A stretch of 60,000 nt of DNA from Diphasiastrum complanatum (Eukaryota > Streptophyta > Lycopodiopsida > Lycopodiales > Lycopodiaceae), in the NCBI GenBank assembly GCA_029204225.1, contig CM055112.1:565001-625000 (forward strand), in the 5' to 3' direction. Under the pieces are notes generated by a model that worked only from the letters and a program-made list of their open reading frames with translations, was not told where the DNA came from and made no database searches. Every line of letters starts with the position of its first letter. The first letter of the stretch is position 1. Positions 44,918-55,764 of the stretch are shown here, piece by piece. A program made the translations under genes and the position numbers.

Positions 44918-45152
44918 CATAGAATTAACGAATCGCGGGCGGTTCACCACGGTTCTGAAAAAAAAGTTCTCAAATTTTTTGGCCAGACCGTGGTGAACCG
45001 TCTAGTTATTAAATAATTAATTAATTTTGTATTTTTTTTTAGTTCATTTTTTATCAAACATTGATTAATTATGATGAACCGTACCACGGTTCATGAACCG
45101 TTGTACGGTTCACCCCACGGTTCTTAGACCCCACGGTTCCGTGGGTACTATG
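44918..45152. mobile_element. hAT-type MITE, copy 1
   Basis: 235 bp with ends CATAG...CTATG and flanks CCTCCATT (44910-44917) and CCTCTATT (45153-45160), an 8-bp duplication with one difference. Inside, the 9-mer CCACGGTTC and its complement occur several times around an AT-rich core. It has no coding capacity. The 8-bp duplication suggests mobilisation by a hAT transposase. Confidence 0.82.
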
Positions 45153-45160
45153 CCTCTATT

Positions 45161-45761
45161 GTATTAAATGTAGAAATTCCATTCGATGAACATACAAAAT
45201 TGCTACCAAATAAAGTAACTACCTTACCACCTTCCTAGAAAGAGCATGCTTCTTAAAATCAATAGCCAGATAAGGCGATTTACTAAATAACCATTCATAA
45301 CCAAAAATAAAATTTGTACAGGCTAGGTCTAAAACATGAAAATTAACTAATCCTCTATGCACTTGTATTAAAATTGGGAGATTCGGCACTTTCACGTTCC
45401 AAGTCCCCAACTTTGCTCCTGAAGCTAGATAAACTCTTTATCTATGATTGTTGGCTTTAGTTGCCAGGCTGAGTTTCTACAAAAGACGAGAACTAATGAA
45501 GTTATGAGTAGAACCATTTTCTAATAAAATACTAACTTCTTGATCTTTAGTTGTGCCTGTTAACTGAAACAATTCATTAGGCAAGAAAGAAACAGTGCTA
45601 AAGGAACATTCACACTCACAATTAGACAGGTTAATTTCCAACGTTCAACCTTCACCACCAGGGATTTCGATCATTTGTGCCAGGTTTCTTTCTTTTCGGA
45701 CAAAACTTCATCATATGCCCAAATGAAACACAAATTTGCCTTTTTAGCCTTAATCCGAGAC
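45161..45761 (-). pseudogene. Gypsy 2 protease region
   Basis: The minus-strand frame 45410-45219 reads GTWNVKVPNLPILIQVHRGL then FHVLDLACTNFIFGYEWL and SPYLAIDFKKHAL, which resembles the end of a Gypsy protease (FxVLDLxxxDxILGxxWL). The preceding stretch to 45640 contains degraded copies of the catalytic region (plus-strand AGTAGAACCATTTTC complement, near 45510). Broken by stops. Confidence 0.65.
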
Positions 45762-46074
45762 CATAGTACCCAAGGTTCTCAAAATCGTGGGGTCTGAGAA
45801 CCGTGGGGTGAACTGTACCATGGTTCATGAACCGTGGTATGGTTCATCATAAATAAAATAATTAATTGATTCATTAATGTTTGATAAAAGATGAACTAAA
45901 AACAATAAAACATTGATTATTTAATTAATTAATGTTTGATAAAAAATAAACTAAAAAAAAAATTAATTAATTAATTAATAACTACACGGTTCACCACGGT
46001 TCTGGCCATAAAAATTTGAGAACCGTACGATTCTCAGAACCGTGGTAAACCGCCCATGGTTCATTAATTCTATG
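45762..46074. mobile_element. hAT-type MITE, copy 2 (inverted)
   Basis: 313 bp, the reverse complement of copy 1 with a longer AT-rich middle. Ends CATAG...CTATG. Flanks TCCGAGAC (45754-45761) and TCCGAGAG (46075-46082) are an 8-bp duplication with one difference. Confidence 0.85.
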
Positions 46075-46082
46075 TCCGAGAG

Positions 46083-46450
46083 AGATACTTTTTTTATCTT
46101 TTTCTTCTTCGGTAGTTCCGATGCCAATTGATCCAATTCATCAAAATACTTTGGAAATAATCAACGTCATCTGCAATCACGAAAGCTTTTTTAAAGACCT
46201 CCGTAAATACTTCCCAAGTCGTGCGCTTGATTGTCAGATCACGCCACCATGACGACGCCTTGCCACAGAGAAACAACATGACACTTTCGATTTAGGAACT
46301 TCGTGTAGATTAAAATAACCGCCGCACTTGACAAGCCAATCCTCCACAACTTCAGGCTTTTTCTCCCTTTTCTAACCCGAGTAAGTCTCAGGCTAGAATC
46401 CAAGATTTGGAGAAGACAACAGTTTCACCTGGTTCAACAGAACCTCCATC
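46083..46450 (-). pseudogene. Gypsy 2 gag (part)
   Basis: The minus strand reads MLFLCGKASSWWRDLTIKRT then WEVFTEVFKKAF and DDVDYFQSILMNW, the second half of a Gypsy capsid (AxxWWxxL...TWxxFxxxFxxxF). The zinc knuckle region lies toward 45700 (FCPKRKKPGTNDR-like stretch) and is decayed. Confidence 0.78.
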
Positions 46451-47944
46451 TGTTGATCTCATCAATTATTCCAATGATTTATATCATTTAGTGTAGTACT
46501 CAATTGCTGGCAAATTTGCATGTACGAAGGTACATCAGGATTTGCAACTCTTCAACCATCTTGAATTATCTAAAACAAGAAATTACCGACCATAGGTAAC
46601 GAATACGTCTATTCTCTTCGTGAGACTCCGTGACCAATTCTGACTAAAAATGACTCCAGTATGGCCAAATCATTGATCTTAGTTCATTCCATAGATAATT
46701 GGAATAAAAGAAAAAACTGAAAAATTTGAATTTAAAAAAAAAGAAGTTTACGTAACTTAAAAATTTGACAAAAAGCATAGTCAGTACATAGGCAATCGAA
46801 ATCCAAAAACACATTCAGTTCGATTCCTAATCTTACTGCCATAATATAGATCCGACATGCAACATAAATTGTAAGTTGTCATTACGGATTTTTTTTTACA
46901 TAAAATTTACTTTTACGGAAATTGTTAGCCAAAATCACTTATTTATGACTCAATTGTCGGAGCACATGCATATGACCACTCAAAACGACTGTAGATCCCT
47001 CATGTATGTTAGAAGCATCATCAGAATCAACATGCAACAAATGCTCACAAAACTTCCAAAATTTCAAACGGCCATATCTTGAGCTACAATGCACCAAATT
47101 GGGCACCGTAAAGCACAGTACGGAGGGAGACCAAGTGAACGAGATGATTGACACCTCACCTTGCTACCTCAGCTTCACACGTGTTGGAATAGAACGTCCA
47201 AAATTCCGTAGTAGGGTGCATTTCTAATAAGTGATACCACGTGAAATCATGCAAACACCAACCTAGCACCCAAAGAGACATTACCAACAATCTTAAATAG
47301 TTTATTAGACTTCCGTGAAGCCTTCATACAGGGCATTATGGGCTGACAACGAAGATTTTATGGCTTGTAGGAGGCCGCAACTTGATGTACTCGGAGCACA
47401 AGCCTCCGATTATCAATTTACAAGTCTTGATAGCTTGTTGGACAAGCCAAGAAGAGTAAAAACAGGCTGAATTAACTTCAGGCATGATCCCCTTGTGGAT
47501 TGGTAGCAATCCATCCCCCAAAAATCACCAAAAAATGCTATTTTTGGGCTTTTTCAAGAACTAAAATCATAAAAAACTAGCAATTTTTGACCAAAAACAT
47601 AGCCTAGAACCATAAATCTTGAAAACAACCGGCATGCATCATTAAATCCCTCATTTATGATCCCTAGAATGAAAGTACACTTGCTGGAATTTTGAGATCT
47701 ACCAAAGTTTTGAGCTACATAAGCAAAACTCCAAAAAAACATCATAAATTGACTATCATGGACATCCTTCCATAACCCTGGAGAAAGTCGAGAAAGACGG
47801 ATCTTAATGACATGCAAATGAAAACTGGGAGAATTCACCCACTTGGAAGCTTGTTCTCCACTTGGATGAGAAATTCAATAGATCAGCACCAAAGATCCGA
47901 TGAAAAGCTTCACCACTCCAAGTACTCTAATCTTCGTAAGCCTT
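46451..47944 (-). other. Gypsy 2 leader and gag N-terminus, decayed
   Basis: Between the recognisable gag and the PBS. No ORF with recognisable content was seen. Confidence 0.5.
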
Positions 47945-47956
47945 GCTCTGATACCA
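47945..47956 (-). promoter_or_regulatory. PBS of Gypsy 2 (tRNA-Met)
   Basis: TGGTATCAGAGC on the minus strand, one base after the LTR end. Confidence 0.92.
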
Positions 47957-47957
47957 A

Positions 47958-48302
47958 TGTAAGGGAAAGCTCCTCAAGATCCTGCTTAGAAGTCAAACAC
48001 ATGAGAAAACATTGTGGAGCAAAACCACCCAACCAAATAGAAGCAACTGATCAATCTCGAGCAGCTTCACCCCCGAGCCACAGGATAGGAGACAACTGTA
48101 GAGAGAGAGAAACTGGCAATGAATCACCAAAATAGGAATGGAGATGGGCGAGTTTCCACTAGGCTGTAGAGCCCCAAAGCCTCCCTGTGCATGTGCCCAT
48201 GCAAGGCTAGAACTCCCCAAAAGTGCTTTTCATTGCTATTGATACTCTACACATGCATTAATAGTCCTAAACCCATGTACTAACTCCACTTAGTGTGTCT
48301 GG
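47958..48302 (-). repeat. 5' LTR of Gypsy 2
   Basis: Starts TGTAAGGGAAAGC on the plus strand, pairs with 43737-44061. The outer edge near CCACTTAGTGTGTCT, possibly extended to GGGCCTCACA, is not fixed. Confidence 0.88.
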
Positions 48303-49401
48303 GCCTCACAAGGTTATTAATTACATTATTGGCATTGTCCGGAGTGGCGTAACAAAAAATCTCGAGTACTGGAGTACCGTGTATCCAAGTTTAGGATTAT
48401 GCTGAATCCTATATGCAGGACGTGGACGTAACACCAACTAACTGTTTAAACCTGGAACGCCAAAGAGTAGCATCAATAAGTAGCTAATAACATGGAAATA
48501 GACCCTAAGCTAGTCGCATGGATGCCATGTAGTATCATACAAAATCCCAAGCTAGCCACATAGACGATAAATGCCAATACGACCAGCAATAGACATCAAA
48601 GAAAAGAGAATGATTAATCAGATCCTGAAAAGTATATTCTGACATATGAAAAAGGTGGCACACTAATAGGATGACCCAAATGCTCTAAAACTGGATTTTT
48701 AACATCTCGGCTTCTGGATACCAAACTAACAAGCTATAAAGAAATTTGACAGCGCCCTATTTTAGGAAGAACAAAGAGCTAATTATCTCCTAAAAACCAC
48801 ACACAGAAGTACTAAAAAAGAAATAAAAGAGCTTCATTCTTATGCCCAACTATCTGCAGTTTGCACTTCCTTCTGTAACTAGATGCCAAGAATCAAGAGA
48901 TACTGCCCATTACTTTTCTTGATCATATCCAATTTACACCATTTTTGTTCTAGCGTCATCAGACTTCTTAGTCTGCAATGGTAACATACAATGATGAAAC
49001 AAAGTTCAGCAGCAACATTCCATAGGTGTACACGTTCAATTAAAAGATTGTGAAATACATTTCGTTTCAAAATAGCTCCAATACAGATATAATCAAACTC
49101 AGCACCAATTTTAAAACAAAGACAGATTGCTGTAGCTGAAAAGAAACCACAGCAACGTTGTGATATAGCATGATTTTGCAAAGGCCAGAAAGAGTAATGA
49201 GCAACCAAAACTCTTCATGAAAAGTAGTGAACTCTGAATAAATCAAAAGCAACAGTCGTTGCAGCAGATCACTAACATACAGACGAAGAAAGTTTAGTCA
49301 GGATATTGATTTTTGGGAGACGTTTAACATACAGACAGACAAAGAAAATTTAGTCAGGATATTGATTTTTGGGACACATTTAACATGGACTGTTTGTTTA
49401 C
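48303..49401. other. Unassigned, with one exon-like block
   Basis: A minus-strand block at about 48975-48880 follows a good acceptor (TGTTACCATTGCAG) and reads SLMTLEQKWCKLDMIKKSNG then QYLLILGI before a stop. Its phase does not fit the block at 49402-49660. A 25-30-bp direct repeat (AAATTTAGTCAGGATATTGA) occurs near 49290 and 49345. Confidence 0.3.
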
Positions 49402-49660
49402 CTTCGATATCAATGATGGCAGCTTCCTCAGAATTGACAACCATAAAATTTAGTGAACTTTTCCATTTTGAACTTGGTACAATGGGCCTATAGAAAAAAA
49501 AATGTGGGTGGAGAGCATTTGTGGGAGAATTCAATGGCCTGCTTGCCCCAAAGTCCCACATACATTGTGCTACTTGTGATTCATTAGCACAATAAGGGCA
49601 TCGTCTCCTCAATTCTTTCACTACAGAAAACCTCAAGCTTTGTGCTGCCTTAGTTGAAAC
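49402..49660 (-). CDS. Putative exon 2 of the unrecognised gene
   Basis: 259 nt bounded by AG (TTTGTACAG) and GT (GAAGGTAAAC), open throughout. It encodes VSTKAAQSLRFSVVKELRRR, CPYCANESQVAQCMWDFG and later NSEEAAIIDIEG. The CPYC...C pattern could be a small zinc or iron-sulfur site. It joins in phase with the exon-like block at 53430-53543. Whether it belongs to the gene at 40863-42938 is unproven. Confidence 0.4.
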
Positions 49661-50415
49661 CTGTACAAATGAACTGTAAATTAGTATACAAATGTAGGAA
49701 TCAGTTTTGATAAATAATTAATACTTGAAAGCCTCCTTCCATTATCGAGCAACATCGAAACCAAACATGTGTCATTAACACATAAAAAGAATATCAGTGC
49801 TCAAACAGAAATCCTGAAAATATCAGTAACCCCAAGCATGATTAGACATGCTTACAAAAAATGACCTCATAGATGCCCATAAAAAATATCTGCATTTTAA
49901 AACTTCAGGTGATAGCAGCACCACCTCATATTGAAAATGCACAATCCAACAGAGAAATTGTCAGCCGATAATAGAAACAAATTAGAATATTTGAAAAATT
50001 AATAGATGACCCTTAGCATCTAAAAGTTGCAACTCATTGCAATATGCTCCAGGAATCTGGACGCTGCACACTTCAACGTCAAGGTTTGAAAGGGATAGAC
50101 TTCCAAAAGGTCGCTGAATTTTAGCATGATTTGCAAGAGATCTCTAGCAAATTGTTTTGCAAGATATATGTACTGCTTGGAAGAATATTGAAGTATCCCA
50201 TTGCATGAGGAGGAAAGAATCATAATGGTAGCTGGTAGGAGACAAACTAGACAGCATGCAAACATGTCTCCTCGAATAGAGATACTATTTTACTTGGAAT
50301 TTTGGCAAAATAAAGGGACTTTTGAAGTGGAGGGTGCACACAATGCCACCCACAGAGGATGCGAAACCAATGATAGGTAGACCCTGCCAGTCTAACCAGA
50401 AATAAACCCAATTAG
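49661..50415. other. No gene recognised
   Basis: An 81-aa minus-strand frame (50265-50020) has a hydrophobic start but no family features. Otherwise nothing is supported. It would be intron if the long gene model holds. Confidence 0.35.
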
Positions 50416-51380
50416 GAGAAATTGATGCAATCATTTGATGTTGGCTTCATCTATGAAATCGAGCGCACTTCGTGGGTTTCACCCATTGTGGTAGTCCTAA
50501 AGAAAAATGAAAACTTGAGAATTTGTGTAAATGTCAAAAAGGTCAATACAACAACTCTCATAAAGATCACTTCCCCCTGCAATTGTTTGAATGCACAGCA
50601 GACCAAGAAATTTATAGTTTTCTAGACGATTTCAATGGTTATGCCCAAATGCAAATAGCCGTACAAAACAACCATTACCTCTGAACAGGGGGCCCTACAC
50701 ATACAAGTGATATTGTTTGGTCAGTGCAATGCTCCTAGCACTTTCCAAAGAGTTATGAGTTATGTATTGAAGCATTGCTTGAAGAAATTCTAAGACAACC
50801 TATGCATGCATTCACTCACAAATGTCATTATTATACAACATATCCCTTAACCCGGCCAAGTGCCAAATCATGGTTCTGTATGGCACAATGCTTGATCATG
50901 TCATTCACAGCATGACAATGCTACTAAGTAGGACAAGATAAAAGTCATAATGGCATTATTTGAACGTCGTACTATTTCTGAAATCTTAGTGTTCATAGGC
51001 ATTCCAATTATGGTTCTCAATTCATACTAGCCTTTGCAAATTGGTCACAACCAAGCAGATCAAAAGTGGACATCCAAGGTCATTGCAACTTTTCAAAACC
51101 TGAAGCAGGTTCTTGTCTCTACTCCCATCCTTTGTCCTCCTAATCTAGCAAAAAATTTCCATGTACCAACACAAAACAAAATATGCCTTTGATACCATTC
51201 TAACAAAGCCTAGCAAGCACAAAAAAGATTACCTAGTCGACAAGAGGTAGAAATTATCTAAGCCACTACAGAATGAGAGGCTCTAGCCATGGTTTATAGT
51301 GCTAAAAAAAAGCCACAAGACGTAGATAGGAGGCCTTTGCACCCAATTTTTGCCTGGAGTCTCTTCATAATATGGGGCGT
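50416..51380 (+). pseudogene. Gypsy RT / RNase H relic 3
   Basis: The plus strand reads DVGFIYEIERTSWVSPIVVV then KNENLRICVNVKKVNTTT, DQEIYSFLDDFNGYAQMQIA, a PSTFQRVMSY block, ILVFIGIPIM, a connection segment TFQNLKQVLVSTPILCPPNL, and RNase H traces around 51190-51330. Order is RT then RNase H as in Gypsy pol; the style resembles the Athila/Tat-like element. The catalytic YxDD segment reads KF*DNLCMH, so it is dead. Numerous stops. Confidence 0.82.
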
Positions 51381-52440
51381 AAACTTTGTTTGACCAATCC
51401 ATCTAGTAGTCAAGCACACTCACATTTGATATATCATAATGGCTACTAGCTAACTTGTGATATGGGTCAAGGCCAATATTATGTCCCTGGTTATGGACTC
51501 AAAGTCTTGAGTAGATCAAGACTCAAGACTCAAGACTCAACTACTAAGAGTTAGGGCTTAGAAGTCTCAACTTTCAAGTGAGCACTAAGAACTTAATATC
51601 TACTATCTAGAAACGATGTATGTGATTGCATGATAGGTCTTGCACACAAAGATTGACAGACGTATTACTCCTCACAATTCAAAAACATATCTCATACTAA
51701 TTACTAGTTAGAACTTTTAGGTTTCAACTTCGAACATAACACACATTCCATGATACACATATATGCCTCTCAAGTTTCAAGTTTCAACTTTGAACGTTGA
51801 ACATTGACAAATAGATCATACTAAATAGAGAGTAGAAACAATCTAGGTTCTAGAATCATAGATCATAAAATCATAGACCGCAAATGCATCATGTTGGGTT
51901 CTAGCAACCACGACTCACAAATTACAATGTTGAATGCTTGAGGAGAGGTTAAATATGAGATTTCGGCTTCAAATCCTTGCCTAAATTGCTCCAAAAGCTT
52001 GTGGTTGGCTCTTTGCTACTGTGGTTTAGTGCAGAAGAGCTATATCTTTGCTGATTTCCACAATTGGACAGCTAGGAAAGGGGTACGAGTTAGAAATCAC
52101 AGTTGATCTGATACACATTTTATAAGCTTCAAATGTGATACTGTAATTATTGTACAATTAATCAAGTCTACTGTTTTAACTTTTTAGTAGTGATCGAGAC
52201 TTGACCCGCCATCGACATATCAGTGTAGAATTGCAAACAAGCAAATATGTGATATTTAAAAAACTTCAAGAAACATATATAGTTGCTTAGACTTTCCTGA
52301 TGTAAAGTCGTCCCGTAGCCGACTACTTGGATTAACCGAGTAGCCACACGTGGGAAATATTTGCCTGTACACTCGAGGGGCACGTCTCAAGTTTGTCGGC
52401 CGAATTTGGCCATATTGGGCCTGACCTTAGTTTGGCAGGT
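51381..52440. other. No gene recognised
   Basis: Has a short run of AAGACTC repeats at about 51520-51540 and repeated TTTCAACTT(C/T)GAAC blocks near 51723 and 51785. No ORF supported. Confidence 0.4.
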
Positions 52441-52733
52441 GGTAGGCCAAATTTAGGACACATGTCTGTGAGTTCCTATATGTATAGTGTTTCTTTGTAA
52501 TGTATTAACTTTTGTTGTGCCATCTATGAGAGCTTGTGTGGTGTGTAGCTATGGTGATTGTTGTGGTGAGCTGCATATTGCACTAGATCTTCAGAGCGGC
52601 AGGGTGTTGCAGGTATGCACGATCCCAGACATAACTTCTAGCAGTTTCTAGGAGTCTTGTATCAGAGCGGCAGGGTGTTGCAGGTATGCACGATCCCCAA
52701 ACATAACTTCTAGAAGTTTCTAGGAGTCTTAGT
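52441..52733 (+). repeat. Probable Copia LTR end and leader with 71-bp duplication
   Basis: GTATCAGAGCGGCAGGGTG at about 52660 resembles the region right after a Copia LTR (PBS core TATCAGAGC). The unit TCAGAGCGGCAGGGTGTTGC is tandemly repeated, 52591-52661 and 52662-52733, with few changes. The preceding stretch with TCCTATATGTATAGTG could be the LTR promoter. No partner LTR was found. Confidence 0.5.
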
Positions 52734-52834
52734 GACTTCATTTCAACATATTTTCTCTCCCTTGCAATATAAATCATTTTTTTCATCAATATCTCCTTCT
52801 CTTCCACATGCACTATTGTTATTACCTTGCGTTA

Positions 52835-53400
52835 ATAGAAAACTATCCCATACAGAAAAAATATTCCAAATATCATGAGAATCCATAGTTATAGAACTAA
52901 CCTCTGTGTCAAAAACAACTTCATTCCGAAAACATAGTCCAAATATTAATAAATACATAATCATATAACTAACCTCTGTGTCAAGAACAATTTCAATCGG
53001 AAAAAAACAGTCTAAATATTTGAAGAATCCATAATCATACAACTAGCCTCTGTGTAAAGAACAATCTCATTCAGAAAATATACGCCAGGTATTTTGAGAG
53101 TCCATAATCGTACAACTAGCCTCTGTGTGAAGGTAATTTCCAGGCAAATAAGCATATAAAGTGAGGATGATTGATCTCTATAATGATACAATTGACCTCT
53201 AAGTCAAAATTAATCATGCAAATAAACATAAGGATTGCCTGATATATATTATATAACAGACCTCTATGTAAGGAACAAACTCATTCAGAAAAAAATAGTA
53301 CAAGTATTCTCTTATCCTACAAGTAAGCTCTGTGTGAACAATCTCATCTAGAGAAAATAGTCCAGATTTTATTAGAATTCGTAATCATCGAATACACAAT
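52835..53400. repeat. Degenerate tandem array, about 7 units of 65-76 bp
   Basis: The block CCTCTGTGT recurs at 52901, 52973, 53047, 53120, 53196, 53261 and 53327 (spacings 72, 74, 73, 76, 65 and 66). Each is followed by an A-rich stretch and CAATCTCATTCAGAAAA-like sequence, then CATAATCATACAACTA. The first units have a period near 72 and so stay in one minus-strand frame with a repeating 24-residue pattern (EIVLDTEVS / EVVFDTEVS). Confidence 0.88.
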
Positions 53401-53429
53401 AACATTAAGAGCGAGAAAGATTTGACAAC

Positions 53430-53543
53430 CTGCGGCAAGCTATGGTGGCGCTGCACGGAAATCGACCTTGCAGAAGCTGATGTTGAGGCCACTGGAGCAT
53501 TTACACTGAAATTTGAAAACAGTTTGGCTCCTGCTATTGTCAT
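53430..53543 (-). CDS. Putative first exon, transit-peptide-like
   Basis: ATG at 53543 opens 38 codons (MTIAGAKLFSNFSVNAPVAS, then STSASARSISVQRHHSLPQ-like) ending at CCGCAG|GTTGTC. The peptide is rich in Ser, Ala and Arg and free of acidic residues, as chloroplast or mitochondrial transit peptides are. It joins in phase to 49402-49660. An upstream TAG (about 53600) supports this start. No transcript evidence. Confidence 0.4.
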
Positions 53544-54237
53544 GATGCCAAGCTTCAACTCCACCTCGGATTCCAACGAGGCCAAGCGCTTCCGGATCTA
53601 AAGACTTCATCCATTGGAGGCCGCTTCCCACAAGCTGATCGTGTTGCTCTAAAGATTGAACGCTCTATCACTCTCTTCTCTTCTGGTCATGACTCCAGTT
53701 AACTTGTGTTATATTATTAACCATGGTTAGCGCTGTCCTGTTAAGTCCCTTTCATGGTCAGTGACTACCCCAATGTAGTTCTTAGAGACCCAATGGGGGG
53801 GGGGGGAGGAAGTGACCAAGAGCCAATGTTGCCAATGTTGCGAGTCGGGCTTAATCCAAGGGTGGAAGAGGAATGGGAGATTGTAAAGTTCCACCAAGCC
53901 TGGGCTTAATCCAAGGGTGGAAGAGGAATGGGAGACTGTAAAGTTCCACCAAGCCTGCACCACCTCTGGATCACCCCATACCACAAGAGCCATTCAATCT
54001 CGGTTGAAAATAGAGTGCTAATAGAACCTACAAGTTTTTTTCTTTATTGCCAAGTGCAAATGAGTAAACGAGTCCATGTCATGCTCACTCAAATCTTGGG
54101 CACAAAGGTTCATGTGATATGTGTGTATCATTAGGTCATGTGATACTTTTCAATCACCAAGTAGGTGGTATATGTGATACCCATCAATTGCTTGTTGGTG
54201 TCCCTTCACCCAAGTGGTAAGCTGATTAGAAAGAATG
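53544..54237. other. No gene; small duplications and a G12 run
   Basis: Contains a 12-base G run at 53795-53806 and a 55-bp tandem duplication at 53847-53956. Confidence 0.5.
53847..53956 (+). repeat. 55-bp tandem duplication
   Basis: GGGCTTAATCCAAGGGTGGA begins copies at 53847 and 53902, which differ by one base. Confidence 0.92.
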
Positions 54238-54326
54238 TTGGGCGGGTATATGTGTGACCCATCAATTGCTCGTTGGTGTCCCGTGGGTAATACCACCCGG
54301 GCACCTATATACCCACCCAACACTAG
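54238..54326. repeat. Inverted repeat, possible small MITE
   Basis: Arms GTTGGGCGGGTATATGTG and CACCTATATACCCACCCAAC pair with few mismatches around a loop. The loop region repeats ACCCATCAATTGCTYGTTGG, also found at about 54180. Confidence 0.65.
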
Positions 54327-54624
54327 TTAGGACTTCCTTTATTATGTTTGAGGTCAAGAGTTGGCCCCACAAATGAAGACATAAAGAGAGAAAAAATTAG
54401 TGATTTAACTTGTAGTGGAAGGCCCTACACTAAACATCTAAAAGTTTTATTTATCACTTGTCAAATCAATCATCTTCTAGATGCAACTTTTGAACTTAGA
54501 TCGGTTACACTTATTTTGCTCCCTTCATGTGATTTTTTAAAGGTCACAAACTTTGGCAATCCATCAACCATGTGCTACACTTGATATTTTAAGCTATCAA
54601 TATCTAAATTTTAAAAAGACTTTG

Positions 54625-54628
<4 letters not shown>

Positions 54629-54660
<32 letters not shown>
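54629..54660 (+). repeat. (GT)n microsatellite
   Basis: 16 GT units. Confidence 0.97.
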
Positions 54661-54662
<2 letters not shown>

Positions 54663-55764
54663 ATAACAAAATTAATCTAAACAAAGTGTTTCACTAATGA
54701 GCAATACGTTACGAAATAAATAACAAATCGTAATCGATGGCTTCTAGACCCGCCATAACACATTTGGGCTGAGGAGAGAACTAGAAGTATCATAGGAAGT
54801 CACAAAAAAGTTTTTCCAATTAGAAAAAAGGGAGTTCGTTTCACTACTATACCATGCCAAATGTCAATCAACAACTTAATGTTTATGGGCAAAAAAATGT
54901 CCATACTAAAAAACAGCAGAACATATTTCTCCTACCACCATAAGAACACCAACCCAATCCACTTGGGCATACCTCGATTTTTTTCATCGAAGAAAAAGCC
55001 ATATCAGTAGTCACTTTTTTCAAAAAAAAGTTTTTGGCAGTAAATAATAAGTTTTTAAACCCAATTAGCAAGTGCACCTAAATTGACAAAGGTAAATGGG
55101 TTGGGTAAATTTCAACTTGACCACATCATGTAATATAGCTTGAAAAAACTATTTTGGCACCCCAGTAGTAGGTCCAAATTAGTCAAAAGATAAATTTTAA
55201 AAAGTCATACGTAAATCATATATTTTAATTTTGTTAAATAACATCCATTGATCAACAAAAAAGGTATTTAACACTCTTGTATCACCATTAAATTCATCAT
55301 ACAAAGCAATTAGCCGGTTTGGGGACTGATTGTTAAGTGTCAGTTTAGCATTTGATAGCTAGTGAAGGGTGAGAGCCATCTCTATGTTCATTGTGATTTA
55401 CACGCCTTAGACCTTCTCTGCCGGCATCAAGAAGCATTTGTGTCTTGTGTGAGACCCGTTGAGGCAGAGTGGCTAGAGCGGAGTGATTAATGTTGTACTG
55501 AGAGCTACCTTTACTAATTTGAATACAACTATGAATGATGTATCGTGATGGTCAATGATGAGTGTTATAGTTTATCATTTGTGTAATGGTGTATTTCCGT
55601 ATATTTGTTGTGTTCTAGTTCCTGTTACAACAAATGATTAAAAGGCTGTTTGGGTCAGGTAGTTAGGACTTTTTCGTCAACCATAAAATATTTAGATTCA
55701 TATGATCCGTAAATCATAATTTCCTGAAATCCAAATCATACTTAATCATTTACAGGATATCTGA
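54661..55764. other. No gene recognised
   Basis: AT-rich; no domain-bearing frame on either strand. Confidence 0.4.

Larger units (their letters stand above)
43737..48302 (-). mobile_element. Gypsy element 2, internally deleted
   Basis: LTR pair 43737-44061 and 47958-about 48302, a tRNA-Met PBS at 47945-47956, then gag, protease and RT pieces on the minus strand. RNase H and integrase are gone: RT sequence at about 44065 runs straight into the 3' LTR. RT style (VVVFL..YSKNFEEHIEHL) is like chromovirus-type Gypsy elements and unlike the Athila/Tat-like element above. No target duplication was found because the 3' LTR's inner edge is lost. Two MITEs are inserted in it. Confidence 0.85.

Noticed and set aside
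44910-46082. Considered one long foldback element instead of two MITEs
   Set aside because: Each copy has its own 8-bp duplication with different sequence, and Gypsy 2 protease sequence lies between them.
52583-52813. Minus-strand ORF with repeated RSYVWG..YLQHPA peptide
   Set aside because: The peptide repeat merely reflects the 71-bp tandem duplication; the sequence looks like Copia leader DNA.
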